NCBI RefSeq assembly: GCF_013337115.1
Contig: NZ_SGWE01000004.1
Location: forward strand, 1,996,501 to 2,060,500
Source: Deinococcus sp. JMULE3
GTDB lineage: Bacteria > Deinococcota > Deinococci > Deinococcales > Deinococcaceae
Reading direction: 5' to 3'
Length of the DNA: 64,000 nucleotides
In this document: in pieces, positions 1 to 8,818 of the stretch
Layout of the letters: every line of letters starts with the position of its first letter
Position numbering within the stretch: position 1 is the stretch's first letter
Made by a program: the position numbers and the translations under genes
Notes under the pieces: model-generated
What the model saw: only the letters and a program-made list of their open reading frames with translations
Databases searched by the model: none
What the model was told of the DNA's origin: nothing

Positions 1-747
1 GGCCGCCTCGGTCAGTTCCGGCACGAGGTCCGTGCTGAGGTCGCCGTCGGCCAGGAAGTTGAACTTCTCCTGGCCCAGTTCGGCGCGCATCTGCTCGATC
101 AGCGTCAGGACGCCCTGCATCCCGGCGTGCGCGAACTCGATCGCGGCCACCAGATCTTCCTCGGAGACGTTCTGCGCGCCGGCCTCGACCATCATCACGG
201 CGTCACGGGTGCCCGCCACGACGAGGTCCATGCGGCTGCGCTCCAGCTGGTCGGTCGTGGGGTTCAGGATGAACTGCCCGTCGATCTGACCCACGCGCAC
301 GCAGGCGGTCGGCCCGGCCCAGGGAATGTCGCTGATGCTCAGCGCCGCCGACGCCCCGATGGGACCCAGCACGTCCGGCAGGTTCTGCTGGTCGGCACTG
401 AGGACCGTGATGATCACCTGCGTCTCGTGGCGGTAGCCCTTGGGGAACAGCGGGCGGATCTGGCGGTCGGTGATGCGCGCGGACAGGATGGCCTTCTCGC
501 CGGGGCGGCCCTCGCGGCGGTGGAAGCTGCCGGGGATCTTCCCGACGGCGTAGTGGCGTTCCTCGAACTCCACCGTCAGCGGCAGGAAGTCCAGGGTGCT
601 CTTCTCCTCGCGGGCCTGCGCGGTCACCAGGACGACCGTGTCGCCGTAGCGCAGGGTCACGGAGCCGCTCACCAGTTTGGCGAGCTTGCCCGTCTCGATG
701 CTCAGCTCACGGTCCCCGAGCATCGTCTTGTAAGTCTTTCCGATCAT
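1..747 (-). CDS. pnp: Polyribonucleotide nucleotidyltransferase (PNPase), N-terminal part
   Basis: PNPase degrades RNA 3'-to-5' by phosphorolysis and forms a trimeric ring in the cytoplasm. The visible 249 residues read [20 protein letters not shown] at the start and continue through the first RNase PH-like domain, including the [20 protein letters not shown] segment typical of the family. The gene runs off the left edge, so the second RNase PH, KH and S1 domains are not seen. The ATG at 747 follows a TAGACT -10 box by 7 nt, which suggests a leaderless mRNA. A second phosphorolytic RNase gene, rph, lies at 45.1 kb. Confidence 0.96.
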   Translation of the reverse strand, partial: MIGKTYKTMLGDRELSIETGKLAKLVSGSVTLRYGDTVVLVTAQAREEKSTLDFLPLTVEFEERHYAVGKIPGSFHRREGRPGEKAILSARITDRQIRPLFPKGYRHETQVIITVLSADQQNLPDVLGPIGASAALSISDIPWAGPTACVRVGQIDGQFILNPTTDQLERSRMDLVVAGTRDAVMMVEAGAQNVSEEDLVAAIEFAHAGMQGVLTLIEQMRAELGQEKFNFLADGDLSTDLVPELTEAA

Positions 748-754
748 AAGGGGC

Positions 755-760
755 AGTCTA
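755..760 (-). promoter_or_regulatory. -10 box TAGACT of pnp (leaderless)
   Basis: TAGACT on the minus strand ends 7 nt before the pnp ATG, leaving no room for a Shine-Dalgarno sequence. No clear -35 was picked out. Confidence 0.5.
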
Positions 761-828
761 TCCCGCCCCGGCACGCCCACGCCGTGACGCGCGGCAACCG
801 CCGGGCAGCCCGGCGCGTAGACGGAGAC

Positions 829-1032
829 ATGACACACATGCTGGAACTCACGGTGAACGCGGCGGGTCAGGTTCTGGAGGCCGGGCCGTTCTCGAAACGC
901 TGGACGTTGCGCTGGCTGGCCGTGCTGTGCGCCGGTGGTGCGGGTCTGCTCGGCGGCGTGACCGGTGCCGGGCTGGGCGGGCTGGCCGCCACGCTGGCCT
1001 GCGCGTCGTTCCTCCCGGCGCTGCGCCGCTGA
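829..1032 (+). CDS. Small membrane protein of unknown function
   Basis: A 67-residue ORF (64 residues if translation starts at the ATG at 838). The first part is polar and is followed from about residue 28 by a Gly/Ala/Leu-rich stretch that could form one long or two short membrane segments, with basic residues at the very end. The GGAG at 823-826 is well placed for the ATG at 838 and too close to the ATG at 829, so the shorter form may be the real one. It is divergent from pnp. I do not recognise a family, and it could be spurious. Confidence 0.45.
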   Translation: MTHMLELTVNAAGQVLEAGPFSKRWTLRWLAVLCAGGAGLLGGVTGAGLGGLAATLACASFLPALRR

Positions 1033-1202
1033 CCCCTCCAGCCACTGACCCCTCCCGCCGCTGGCCCGCCCCCTCTGACCCGCCGCGCAGTCACGCCCCC
1101 GGCGTGGGGTGATTTATCCGTCCTGGCGGGTGAATCCTGTGAGTTTCGTCGCAATCGCGCCCCACCAAATTCCCATGCGTGCGGCGCACAATGAGGGGAC
1201 CG

Positions 1203-2525
1203 ATGAACGCCCCATACACTCCGCCCACCGCCCGGCCCTTCCTCCGCGTCGCGCGAGCGGCTGGCCTCACGGCGCTGCTGCTGGGCGGCAGTCTGGCCCC
1301 GGCGCGGGCGCAGGGGGTGGTGTCGCCCGCGCAGGACGTGTTCAACCGCGTGAACCTGCTCATCCAGAACGAGTACGGCGGGCTGTCTGGCGTGGACCGC
1401 GCCGCGCTGACCCGCGAGTACCAGGAGCGGCTCGACAACGTCTGCGCGCCCACGCCCGACACCTGCCCCGAGGCGAAGGCCTACCCGGTCGTGGAGGCCG
1501 AACTGACCGCGCTGGGCGACGAGCATTCCTTCTTCCAGACGCCCGAGGACTACCGCGACTTCCGCGCCAGCGTCACAGGCGGCAACCGGCTGCAGTTCGG
1601 CGTGAAGCTGGGCTCACTGGACGGACAGAACCGCGTGGTGACCGAGGTCGTGCCCGGCAGCGCCGCCGAGGAGGCGGGCCTGCGGCGCGGGGACGTCCTC
1701 GTGACCATTGACGGCGCGGCGTACACCTACGAGAACCTCCGCGCGGCGCGCGAGAAGGGCCAGACCATCACGCTGGGCGCCGAGCGACTGGGCCAGCCTC
1801 TGGCGCTGACGATCACCGCGCGGGAGAGCAGCACCGTGGACCTGCCGCGCCTGAGCTTCGTGCCCACCGGGTCCGGCGAGGCCGCCGTGATCCGCATCCC
1901 CACCTTCCTGTCCGGTGGCGGCGTCGCGCAGCGCGTGCACGATCTGGTCGGGCAGGCCCAGGCGCGCGGCGCGACCGGCGTGATCGTGGACCTGCGCGGC
2001 AACACCGGCGGGAGCCTCGCCGAGTGCGACAGTGCCGTCAGTGCCTTCGTGCCCAGCCTGACGCGACTGGCCCGCAGCGCCGACGGGAACGCCCGCACGG
2101 TCGTCAGCCGCGGCACCCGCCTGGAGGACGGCCGACTGGCAGGCAGCGTCCGCAACCCGAACCTCTGGAGCGGGCCGATGGCCGTCCTGGTCGACGAGGG
2201 CAGCGCCTCGTGCAGCGAGTTCTTCGCGTTCGAGATCCAGTACGCGCGGCGCGGCCCGGTCCTGGGCGAGCAGACCGCCGGGGTGGGCAACACCGCCACC
2301 CGCGTCTTCCCGGTGGGCGAGGGCGCGCTGCAACTGACCATCCTGAACTACGCCAAATCCGACGGCACGCCGTACCCGGTCAGTGTCACGCCGGACGTCG
2401 TGCGTGAGCAGAATGAGGCCACCACCCGCGAACTCACGCGCGGCGTGGACAGCCTCCTGAGCGCCGGGGTGGACGCCCTGAACGGCGCGCCCACCCTGGG
2501 CCTGAACCCCTTCGGGCGGCCCTGA
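1203..2525 (+). CDS. Secreted S41-family (C-terminal processing) protease-like protein with PDZ domain
   Basis: A 440-residue protein with an N-terminal signal peptide (hydrophobic core about residues 18-32, Ala-rich cleavage region near 35-37), a PDZ domain at about 130-205 and an S41 peptidase core at about 215-400. The nucleophile motif GSASCSE is present, with Ser336 as the likely catalytic serine. The family lysine expected 25 residues later, in the T-x-G-K-G segment, is Val361 here (TAGVG). His108 in DEHS is kept, so it may use another catalytic arrangement or be inactive. The ATG at 1203 was chosen over upstream in-frame codons because GAGGGG sits 4 nt before it and the signal peptide then begins properly. 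It would act outside the cytoplasmic membrane. Confidence 0.82.
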   Translation: MNAPYTPPTARPFLRVARAAGLTALLLGGSLAPARAQGVVSPAQDVFNRVNLLIQNEYGGLSGVDRAALTREYQERLDNVCAPTPDTCPEAKAYPVVEAELTALGDEHSFFQTPEDYRDFRASVTGGNRLQFGVKLGSLDGQNRVVTEVVPGSAAEEAGLRRGDVLVTIDGAAYTYENLRAAREKGQTITLGAERLGQPLALTITARESSTVDLPRLSFVPTGSGEAAVIRIPTFLSGGGVAQRVHDLVGQAQARGATGVIVDLRGNTGGSLAECDSAVSAFVPSLTRLARSADGNARTVVSRGTRLEDGRLAGSVRNPNLWSGPMAVLVDEGSASCSEFFAFEIQYARRGPVLGEQTAGVGNTATRVFPVGEGALQLTILNYAKSDGTPYPVSVTPDVVREQNEATTRELTRGVDSLLSAGVDALNGAPTLGLNPFGRP

Positions 2526-2589
2526 CCGGCGTCCGGCATCGCCGGCTGCCCACTGACCCTGGGGCCGCGCAGGGCCTATCCTCCGGGGC

Positions 2590-3759
2590 ATGAGCGACAT
2601 CGCAGAACGCTACGTGCGGCTGGCGCACGCCATCGACGCGCACTCCGAGGGCTTCATCGACGGGTACGGCGGCCCGCAGGAGTGGGCCGTGCGGGAGAAG
2701 CGCGACCCGCAGGCGCTGCGGGACGAGGCGCAGGCCCTCCTGGGTGACGTGGGGGGCGTGCCCGAACCCGAGCGGCGCGCGTGGCTGGAGGTGCAGGTGC
2801 GGGCCATGCACACCATGACCCGCCTGCTGTCCGGCGAGGCGATCCCCTACGCGGACGAGGTGCGCGGCCTGTACGACATCGAACCGCGCCGCGCCGACCT
2901 GGGCGCCATGGACGCCGCGCTGGCCGAACTGGACGCCACGTTGCCCGGTAGCGGCCCCCTGCCCGCGCGTGAGGAGGCCCTGCGCGCCCGGCTGGCCGTG
3001 CCGCGCGGCGAGATCCTGCGGGTGGCGCAGCCGATCCTGGCCGAACTGCGCGCCCGCGTCACCGAGCGCTTCGGTCTGCCCCAGGGCGAGGACTTCAGCA
3101 TCGAACTCGTGACGGACAAGCCCTGGAGCGGGTACAACTGGCCGCTGGGGAACCTGCGCAGCCGCATCGACATCAACACCGACCTCCCGGTGCTGCTGCC
3201 CGCCCTGCCCGACCTGATGGCGCACGAGGGCTACCCCGGCCACCACACCGAGCACGCCACCAAGGAAGCGCTGCTCGTGCGGGAACGCGGCTGGGTTGAA
3301 CACGGCATCCAGCTGATCAACGCGCCGGAATGCGTCGTCTCCGAGGGCATTGCCGTGAACGCCCTGCGCGCCGTGATGACCCGCGCGGAACTGGAGGCCT
3401 GGCTGACCGGCGACCTCGCCGCGCTCTCGGGCGTGGACCCGGAGGACATCCGCACGTTCCTGGCCGCCAGCCACGTCAAGAAGGCGCTGGGCGGCGTGAG
3501 CGGCGAGGCCGCCATGCGCCTGCACGCCGACGGCGCCCCCGAGGCCGAGGTGCTGGACTTCCTGCGCACCTACGCCCTGGCCAGTGACGCCCGCGCCGCG
3601 CAGTCCCTGCGCTTCATCCAGAACCCGAACTTCCGCGCGTACATCTTCACGTACTCGGTCGGCGGGGACCTCGTGGGCGCCGAACTCGACCGGGGCGGCG
3701 CGGACGCCTACGCGCGGCTGCTGCGCGAACCCGTCACGCCCGGCCAGCTGCGCGCGTAA
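2590..3759 (+). CDS. DUF885-like putative metallohydrolase
   Basis: A 389-residue soluble protein without a signal peptide. The motif [11 protein letters not shown] (His212, Glu213, His218/219) resembles the HExxPGHH zinc site of DUF885 proteins, and a downstream ECVVSEGIA segment near residue 250 could give the third ligand Glu. The substrate is unknown; some relatives are annotated as carboxypeptidases, but nothing here fixes specificity. It is separated from the S41 gene by 64 nt, so the two may be cotranscribed, and it converges on the aldo/keto reductase gene across a strong hairpin. Confidence 0.75.
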   Translation: MSDIAERYVRLAHAIDAHSEGFIDGYGGPQEWAVREKRDPQALRDEAQALLGDVGGVPEPERRAWLEVQVRAMHTMTRLLSGEAIPYADEVRGLYDIEPRRADLGAMDAALAELDATLPGSGPLPAREEALRARLAVPRGEILRVAQPILAELRARVTERFGLPQGEDFSIELVTDKPWSGYNWPLGNLRSRIDINTDLPVLLPALPDLMAHEGYPGHHTEHATKEALLVRERGWVEHGIQLINAPECVVSEGIAVNALRAVMTRAELEAWLTGDLAALSGVDPEDIRTFLAASHVKKALGGVSGEAAMRLHADGAPEAEVLDFLRTYALASDARAAQSLRFIQNPNFRAYIFTYSVGGDLVGAELDRGGADAYARLLREPVTPGQLRA

Positions 3760-3770
3760 AGGTCACAGTC

Positions 3771-3807
3771 GGGGGGGAGGGGAGACCTGCGCCTCTCCCT
3801 CCCCCCC
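3771..3807. terminator. Bidirectional hairpin between convergent genes
   Basis: A G7AGGGGAG arm and a CTCTCCCTC7 arm form a long stem with one bulge and a short loop. It lies between the 3' ends of the DUF885-like gene (+) and the aldo/keto reductase gene (-). Confidence 0.65.
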
Positions 3808-3819
3808 GCCCCGCACCGA

Positions 3820-4773
3820 TCAGCGCCCTAGGATGCTCTCGATCTGCTCGATCACATCGCTGCTCAGGCGCACGCCCGCGGCCTTGACGGTGTCCTCGAT
3901 CTGCTGGACCTTCGTGGCGCCCGTGATGACGCTGCTCACGCCCTTCTGACGCAGGATCCACGCGAGGGCCAGCTGCGCGCGGGTGATGCCGAGGTCGTCC
4001 GCGATGGGTTTCAGGTCGCGGACCTTCTGGATGTTCTCCTCCGTCAGGAAGTTCTTGCCCCAGTTCTCCTTCTCGGTCAGGCGCGCACCCTCGGGTTTGC
4101 CCGCGTCGTACTTGCCGGTCAGCAGGCCCATCGCCAGCGGGCTCCAGACGACCAGGCCCACGCCCGCGCTTTCCGTGTAGGGCAGGATCTCGCCCTCGAC
4201 GCGGTCACGGCGGACCATGGAGTATTCAGGCTGCTCGGTGACGGGCGCGTGCAGGCCGTTGGCCCGCGCGAATTCCACCGCCTGCGCGATGCGCGCCGCG
4301 GGCCACATGCTCGTGCCCCAGTACAGCGCCTTGCCGTCGCGGATGACCTGATCGAAGGCCATCACGATCTCCTCCATGGGCACGTCCGGGTCGTAGCGGT
4401 GCGCGAAGTAGATGTCGAGGTGATCGGTGCCCAGGCGCTTCAGGCTCCCGTCGATGCTGTGCAGGACGTGCTTGCGGCTCAGGCCGCGGTCGTTCACGTC
4501 GTCACTCATGGGCCAGTACACCTTCGAGCTGATGACCAGCGTGTGACGGGGGAATTCCTTGAGGGCGGCGCCCATGAGTTCCTCGCTGCGGCCCTTGGCG
4601 TAGATGTCGGCCTGATCGAAGAAGTTCACGCCGCCGTCGTACGCGGCGGTGACGATCTCGCGCACCATCGCCGAGGCGTCCTGGTTGATGCCGTACGTCT
4701 CCCAGCCGCCCAGGGCGACTTCGCTGACTTTCAGACCACTGCGACCGAGGTTCCGGTATTCCATGCGCGACAC
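3820..4773 (-). CDS. Aldo/keto reductase (potassium-channel beta-subunit-like family)
   Basis: A 317-residue NAD(P)H-dependent TIM-barrel oxidoreductase. The catalytic tetrad is visible as Asp and Tyr in FFDQADIYAKGRSEE, Lys in VISSKVYW and His in YFAHRYDPDVP. The cofactor segment near the C-terminus reads SSVITGATKVQQ. The start MSRMEYRNLGRSGLKVSE is of the Kv-beta/YghZ type. The start given is a GTG at 4773; an ATG three codons on (4764) is equally possible. The physiological carbonyl substrate cannot be read from sequence. Confidence 0.9.
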   Translation of the reverse strand: MSRMEYRNLGRSGLKVSEVALGGWETYGINQDASAMVREIVTAAYDGGVNFFDQADIYAKGRSEELMGAALKEFPRHTLVISSKVYWPMSDDVNDRGLSRKHVLHSIDGSLKRLGTDHLDIYFAHRYDPDVPMEEIVMAFDQVIRDGKALYWGTSMWPAARIAQAVEFARANGLHAPVTEQPEYSMVRRDRVEGEILPYTESAGVGLVVWSPLAMGLLTGKYDAGKPEGARLTEKENWGKNFLTEENIQKVRDLKPIADDLGITRAQLALAWILRQKGVSSVITGATKVQQIEDTVKAAGVRLSSDVIEQIESILGR

Positions 4774-4814
4774 TTTATCTCTTAAAGCATCTGCCGGGGG
4801 TCAGATGGAGACTG

Positions 4815-4843
4815 GATAAAGAAAGCCTCATCACCATGAGGCT
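4815..4843 (-). terminator. Rho-independent terminator of the GGDEF gene
   Basis: AGCCTCAT/ATGAGGCT forms a perfect 8-bp stem (4824-4831/4836-4843) with a CACC loop. On the minus strand it is followed by TTTCTTTATC. It sits about 50 nt past the stop of the GGDEF gene. Confidence 0.8.
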
Positions 4844-4894
4844 GGCCTGTGCAAACTCCCCGGCGTGTCCTCCGGCACCACCGTCACAGGACCT

Positions 4895-5626
4895 TCACGA
4901 GGCCAGCCGCGCCTGATTCCGCCCCGCCGCCTTCGCCTCGTACAGCGCCGCGTCCGCCCGACGCAGCAGGTCCGGCAGGTCCGGACGCGCCTCTCCCGTC
5001 AGCACCAGCCCCGCACTGACCGTCACCGGCAGGCCCGCCCCGCGCGTGAACGCCGAGCGCAGCGCCTCCACCCGCGTCATCAGCGTCCGCGCGTCCCCGG
5101 TTGCGGTCACCCACACGAACTCCTCACCGCCGTGCCGCGTCAGCAGATCCCCCGGCGCCGCGTGCGCCCGGAGCGAGTCCGCCAGCGCCCGGATCACCCG
5201 GTCCCCCTCGGCATGCCCGAAGCGGTCGTTCACGCCCTTGAAATGATCGATATCCAGCATCACCAGCGCCGTCTGCTCCCCCGCACGCGGGACCCGCGCC
5301 TCGAACGAGTCGAACAGCGCCCGCCGGTTCCCCAGCCCCGTCAGCGGATCGGTCCGCACCGCCCGCCCCAGCGCCCGCGCCTCCCGGTCGGCCTCGCCCC
5401 GGAAGTACGCCACCGCCACCCCCGTCAGCAGCACCGGCAGCGCCGTCACCAGCGCCTCCACCACCCACAGGCGCGGCGGGCTCAGACCGTACCGGGCGCG
5501 CACCCACACCATCAGCGTGACACTCGCCAGCCCCGCCGAGAAGAACATCAGCAGCACCCGGACCTTCACCAGGTTCCGGTCCGGACCAGTCAGGGCCGCG
5601 CGCCGCATCATCCACCCATTGAGCAC
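4895..5626 (-). CDS. Membrane-anchored GGDEF-domain diguanylate cyclase
   Basis: A 243-residue protein with two N-terminal membrane helices (about residues 22-42 and 53-75) and a cytoplasmic GGDEF domain from about residue 85. The active-site signature is RHGGEEFVW, a functional GGEEF variant; the substrate-binding segment DIDHFKGVNDRFGH and the upstream DPLTGLGNRR are intact. It should make cyclic di-GMP from two GTP. I did not see a clear RxxD inhibitory site in the usual place. The GTG start at 5626 has no strong Shine-Dalgarno sequence; Met codons at 5611 and 5608 are alternatives. An HD-GYP phosphodiesterase gene that could break down the product lies at 40 kb. Confidence 0.88.
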   Translation of the reverse strand: MLNGWMMRRAALTGPDRNLVKVRVLLMFFSAGLASVTLMVWVRARYGLSPPRLWVVEALVTALPVLLTGVAVAYFRGEADREARALGRAVRTDPLTGLGNRRALFDSFEARVPRAGEQTALVMLDIDHFKGVNDRFGHAEGDRVIRALADSLRAHAAPGDLLTRHGGEEFVWVTATGDARTLMTRVEALRSAFTRGAGLPVTVSAGLVLTGEARPDLPDLLRRADAALYEAKAAGRNQARLAS

Positions 5627-5681
5627 CTGCCACGTTCACACGCGCCTGACAGGCCCCCTGGATCAACGCCCCACGCGCCGA

Positions 5682-6245
5682 TCACGCCCGCCGCACCCGG
5701 TACGCGTCCTGCACCAGCCCCGAAGGAAACGCCCGCGAGCCCAGATGCTCCAGCCACACGTCCCCGCCCAGCGGGCCGAACAGCGCCATCCCCTCGCCCA
5801 GCAGCACCGGCACCCGCGTCAGGATCAGCTCCTCAATCAGTCCGGCGCGCAGGAACGCCTGCACGGTCTGCCCGCCATCCACGTACACGCCCCCCACGCC
5901 CTGCTCGCGCAGTTCCGCCGCCAGCGCCTCCACCGGCCCCGGATGTACCTCCACTCCCTCGCGCCGCAGGTCCTCCGGAATGTCCGCTGCCGTCAGGGTG
6001 CGGCTCAACACCACCAGTCGCTTGCCCGCGTACGGCCACGGACTGAAGTCCCGCACGGTGTCGAAGGTCGCGCGGCCCATCACGATCACCTCAGTTCCGG
6101 CCATGAACGCCCCGAACCCATGATCCTCACCCGCCGGGGCAGGCACTCCGTCCGGCGCGGCCCCAGGCAACCAGTCCAGCCGCCCGTCCGCCCGCGCGAT
6201 GAAGCCGTCCAGACTGGTCGCGATGAACACCCGGAAACTCGTCAT
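5682..6245 (-). CDS. Dihydrofolate reductase family protein (RibD C-terminal type)
   Basis: A 187-residue protein starting MTSFRVFIATSLDGFIAR, the usual opening of YyaP/YwjB-like members of the DHFR/RibD reductase superfamily. Later motifs fit the fold: VIVMGRATFDTV, a GGVYVDGGQTVQAF nucleotide-binding turn and a terminal ELILTRVPVLLG strand. It is probably an NADPH-dependent reductase of unknown substrate. The conserved residues of true dihydrofolate reductase are not all recognisable, so folA is unlikely. Confidence 0.85.
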   Translation of the reverse strand: MTSFRVFIATSLDGFIARADGRLDWLPGAAPDGVPAPAGEDHGFGAFMAGTEVIVMGRATFDTVRDFSPWPYAGKRLVVLSRTLTAADIPEDLRREGVEVHPGPVEALAAELREQGVGGVYVDGGQTVQAFLRAGLIEELILTRVPVLLGEGMALFGPLGGDVWLEHLGSRAFPSGLVQDAYRVRRA

Positions 6246-6286
6246 GTCCCCAGCCTACCCGTTCCCCACCAGCCCAGTCGTCCGGG

Positions 6287-7354
6287 TCAGATCTGCCCGT
6301 CCAGCCGGTCGCGGTACACCACGTACGCCACGCCCAGCGTCGTCAGGGTGGACACCAGACTGCTCAGGCCGTAACTGATCAGCGGCAGGGTGATGCCCGT
6401 CAGCGGCAGCACGCTCAGGGCCGCGCCGATGTTCTCGATCACCTGAAACCCGATCTGCCCCAGGATGCCCGCGAACAGCACCTGATCCTGCAACCTCGGC
6501 GACTGCGCCGCCATGCCCGCCAGTCCCCAGAACAGCGCCCCGTACAGCGCCAGCACGCCCAGCGCCCCCACCAGCCCCTGCTCCTCGGCCCAGGTGCTGA
6601 ACGCGAAATCCGTGTGCGCCTCGGGCAGGAAGCCGTTGTGCGACTGGCTGCCCTGCTTGTACCCCTTGCCCTCCACGCCGCCCGACCCGACCGCGATGAT
6701 GCTCTGGATCACCTGATACCCCGCCCCGCGCGGATCCTGGTACGGATTCACGAAGATCGTCAGGCGCTTCTGCTGGTACGGCTCCAGGTGCGGGAACAGC
6801 ACCGTCGGGACCGTCACGCCGATCGCCACGACCGCCAGCGCCGCGTGCCACCACGGGACGCGCGCCGCGAGCAGCATCACGCCGAACATCACGCTCAGGA
6901 CCATCGCCCCGCCGAAATCGTTCACGACGACCAGCGCCACCGCCGGGAGGAACACCGCCAGCGCCTGCGCGTACGTCGGCAGCCCCTTGAAACCCCCGCG
7001 CAGCACCACCGCCAGCATCAGGATCAACGCCAGTTTCGTGATCTCCAGCGGCTGGAACTGCAGCGGCCCCAGCATGATCCAGTTCTTCTGCCCGTTCACC
7101 TCCTTGCCGATCACGAACGTACTCGCCTGCAGCAGCAGCGCCAGCCCGAACAGGTGCGGCGCGAAGCGGTAGATGCGGTCCCGGCCCGCCCACCACAGCA
7201 CCCCCAGCGGCACCAGCGCCAGCAGCACCCCCAGCATCTGCTTCACGAAGATGCCCTCCGAGGCGCGCGGCGACAGCGCCGCCGTGCTGACCGTCAACAG
7301 ACCCGCCACCAGCAGCAGCGCGATGATCACGGGGAAACGCAGGTCGTACTTCAC
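6287..7354 (-). CDS. rodA: Rod-shape-determining SEDS protein RodA
   Basis: A 355-residue polytopic membrane protein of the SEDS family, the glycan polymerases that act with a class B PBP on lipid II. Conserved SEDS segments are visible: QPLEITKLALIL, the long extracytoplasmic loop with NPYQDPRGAGYQ, GKGYKQGSQSHNGFLPEAHTDF with the catalytic-region Asp, and GITLPLISYGLSSL near the C-terminus. Start is GTG at 7354 with GGAG about 7 nt upstream. It lies downstream of minDE, separated by a terminator. The choice of RodA over FtsW rests on length and the LPEAHTDF form of the motif. Confidence 0.9.
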   Translation of the reverse strand: MKYDLRFPVIIALLLVAGLLTVSTAALSPRASEGIFVKQMLGVLLALVPLGVLWWAGRDRIYRFAPHLFGLALLLQASTFVIGKEVNGQKNWIMLGPLQFQPLEITKLALILMLAVVLRGGFKGLPTYAQALAVFLPAVALVVVNDFGGAMVLSVMFGVMLLAARVPWWHAALAVVAIGVTVPTVLFPHLEPYQQKRLTIFVNPYQDPRGAGYQVIQSIIAVGSGGVEGKGYKQGSQSHNGFLPEAHTDFAFSTWAEEQGLVGALGVLALYGALFWGLAGMAAQSPRLQDQVLFAGILGQIGFQVIENIGAALSVLPLTGITLPLISYGLSSLVSTLTTLGVAYVVYRDRLDGQI

Positions 7355-7407
7355 AAGAAACTCCGGGCGGGGCAGGTCACGCCCCCCAGCGTAGAGCCCG
7401 GCACACA

Positions 7408-7437
7408 GAAAAACCTAAGAGCCGCTGGCCCGGCTCT
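7408..7437 (-). terminator. Rho-independent terminator downstream of minDE
   Basis: AGAGCCG (7418-7424) pairs with CGGCTCT (7431-7437) across a 6-nt loop; on the minus strand it is followed by AGGTTTTTCT. It separates minDE from rodA. A second smaller hairpin (GGCGTC...GACGCC, about 7498-7523) lies closer to the minE stop. Confidence 0.75.
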
Positions 7438-7544
7438 CATCCAGTGGCCCCGAGGGAGCCCGAGTTGCTTGCCGTCTCGCATGAGTCCAGAAGAGAAGGC
7501 GTCAGGGTCAGCCCCCGACGCCACTCTGAACCTGAGGCCTGCGG

Positions 7545-7796
7545 TCAGCGGGTGCGGCCACCCGCGGGCGGCTCGTCCAGCGGGATGTTCGCCATCAGCA
7601 CGACCATGTCGCCGCGCTGCTCGATCTCCACGCTGCTGTTCCCCGCCGGGAAGTACCGCTTCACGACCTCCAGCAGGTCGTTGCGCAGCGCGTCCACCTT
7701 CCCGGGCGGAATCTGCGCCCGGTCATACGCCAGCACGAGTTCCAGGCGGTCCTTCAGCGTCTCCTTCGTCCGGCCGCGTTTCATCCACGAGAACAT
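7545..7796 (-). CDS. minE: Cell division topological specificity factor MinE
   Basis: An 83-residue protein that drives MinD off the membrane and so places the division ring at midcell. It starts MFSWMKRGRTKETLKDRLEL, with the anti-MinCD helix region (LKDRLELVLAYDRAQIPP) and the dimerisation domain (EIEQRGDMVVLMANIPL). The ATG at 7796 begins one base after the minD stop, so the two are translationally coupled. A longer in-frame extension into minD exists but would overlap a clear MinD C-terminus. Confidence 0.95.
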   Translation of the reverse strand: MFSWMKRGRTKETLKDRLELVLAYDRAQIPPGKVDALRNDLLEVVKRYFPAGNSSVEIEQRGDMVVLMANIPLDEPPAGGRTR

Positions 7797-7797
7797 C

Positions 7798-8598
7798 TCA
7801 GGCCCCCCCGAACAGGCGGCGCAGCGCCGCCAGGAAACCCCGGTCCTCCTCGAACTTCGGGTACGGGACGTCCTCACCCTTCAGGCGCCGCGCGGTCGCC
7901 ATGAACGCCTCCCCGGCCTTCGTCTTGCCCAGCACCGCCGGTTCGCCGACGTTCGTACTCACGATGATCCCCTCGTCCTCCGGGACGATCCCGATCGGCT
8001 TCACGCCCAGGATGTCGAGGATGTCCGCCTCGGAGAGCATGTTGCCGCTGGCGACCATCTTGGGCCGCAGGCGGTTGATGACCAGCCGGATCTCGTTGAC
8101 CTGCTGCGCCTCCAGCAGCCCGATGATGCGGTCCGCGTCACGCACGCTGGACACCTCGGGGTTCACCACGACCAGCGCGCCCTCCGCCGGGGCCGCCGCC
8201 GTGCGGAAGCCCGACTCGATCCCCGCCGGTGAGTCGATCAGGATCCGCGTGAAGCCCTCGTTCTCCACCAGATCCCGCACCACGCCCTTGAACACCTCGG
8301 GATCCAGCGCGTCCTTGTCACGTGTCTGCGACGCGGGCAGCAGGTACAGGTTCTCCACGCGCTTGTCGCGGATCAGCGCCTGACTCATGCGGCACTTGCC
8401 CTCCAGCACGTCCACGAGATCGAACACCACGCGGGACTCCAGGCCCATCACCACGTCGAGGTTACGCAGACCCACGTCCACGTCGATGACGGCGACCTTC
8501 TCGCCGAGCTTCGCGAGGGCCGCTCCAATATTCGCGGTGGTCGTGGTTTTGCCCACGCCCCCCTTCCCGGACGTGACGACAATCACCTTGGCATTCAT
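7798..8598 (-). CDS. minD: Septum site-determining ATPase MinD
   Basis: A 266-residue P-loop ATPase with the deviant Walker A motif SGKGGVGKTTTTANIG at residues 10-25, followed by DVDVGLRNLDVVMGLE and the DSPAGIES switch region. The C-terminus (FLAALRRLFGGA) can form the short amphipathic membrane-targeting helix. minE follows directly. No minC is seen in this window. The start is preceded by a TACACT -10 box 8 nt away. Confidence 0.96.
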   Translation of the reverse strand: MNAKVIVVTSGKGGVGKTTTTANIGAALAKLGEKVAVIDVDVGLRNLDVVMGLESRVVFDLVDVLEGKCRMSQALIRDKRVENLYLLPASQTRDKDALDPEVFKGVVRDLVENEGFTRILIDSPAGIESGFRTAAAPAEGALVVVNPEVSSVRDADRIIGLLEAQQVNEIRLVINRLRPKMVASGNMLSEADILDILGVKPIGIVPEDEGIIVSTNVGEPAVLGKTKAGEAFMATARRLKGEDVPYPKFEEDRGFLAALRRLFGGA

Positions 8599-8606
8599 GT
8601 CCCGGC

Positions 8607-8612
8607 AGTGTA
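8607..8612 (-). promoter_or_regulatory. -10 box TACACT of minDE (near-leaderless)
   Basis: TACACT on the minus strand ends 8 nt before the minD ATG; no Shine-Dalgarno sequence fits between them. Confidence 0.45.
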
Positions 8613-8818
8613 GCGCGAGCGCATGAGGGGGTGTGGATCAGGTGCGCGACACCCATTCCAGCGGGGACAGAGGTGAACCACGGCCTCAGCTGGAAGTCAA
8701 GTCAGTTCGGGACGCACCCACACAGGGGTGCCTGCTACGCTCCGGCCGGGTCGCAGCGTGAGCGTGCCATTCACGTTCCATGAAGACCCGTCCTGCTCCA
8801 TGTACCGGAGGAACCACC

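Noticed and set aside
4865..6046. A long plus-strand frame over the GGDEF and DHFR-like genes
   Set aside because: Pro/Arg/Gln-rich with no domain; the minus-strand genes show complete catalytic motifs.
6614..8383. A 589-codon plus-strand frame over rodA and minDE
   Set aside because: Antisense shadow of three recognised genes.
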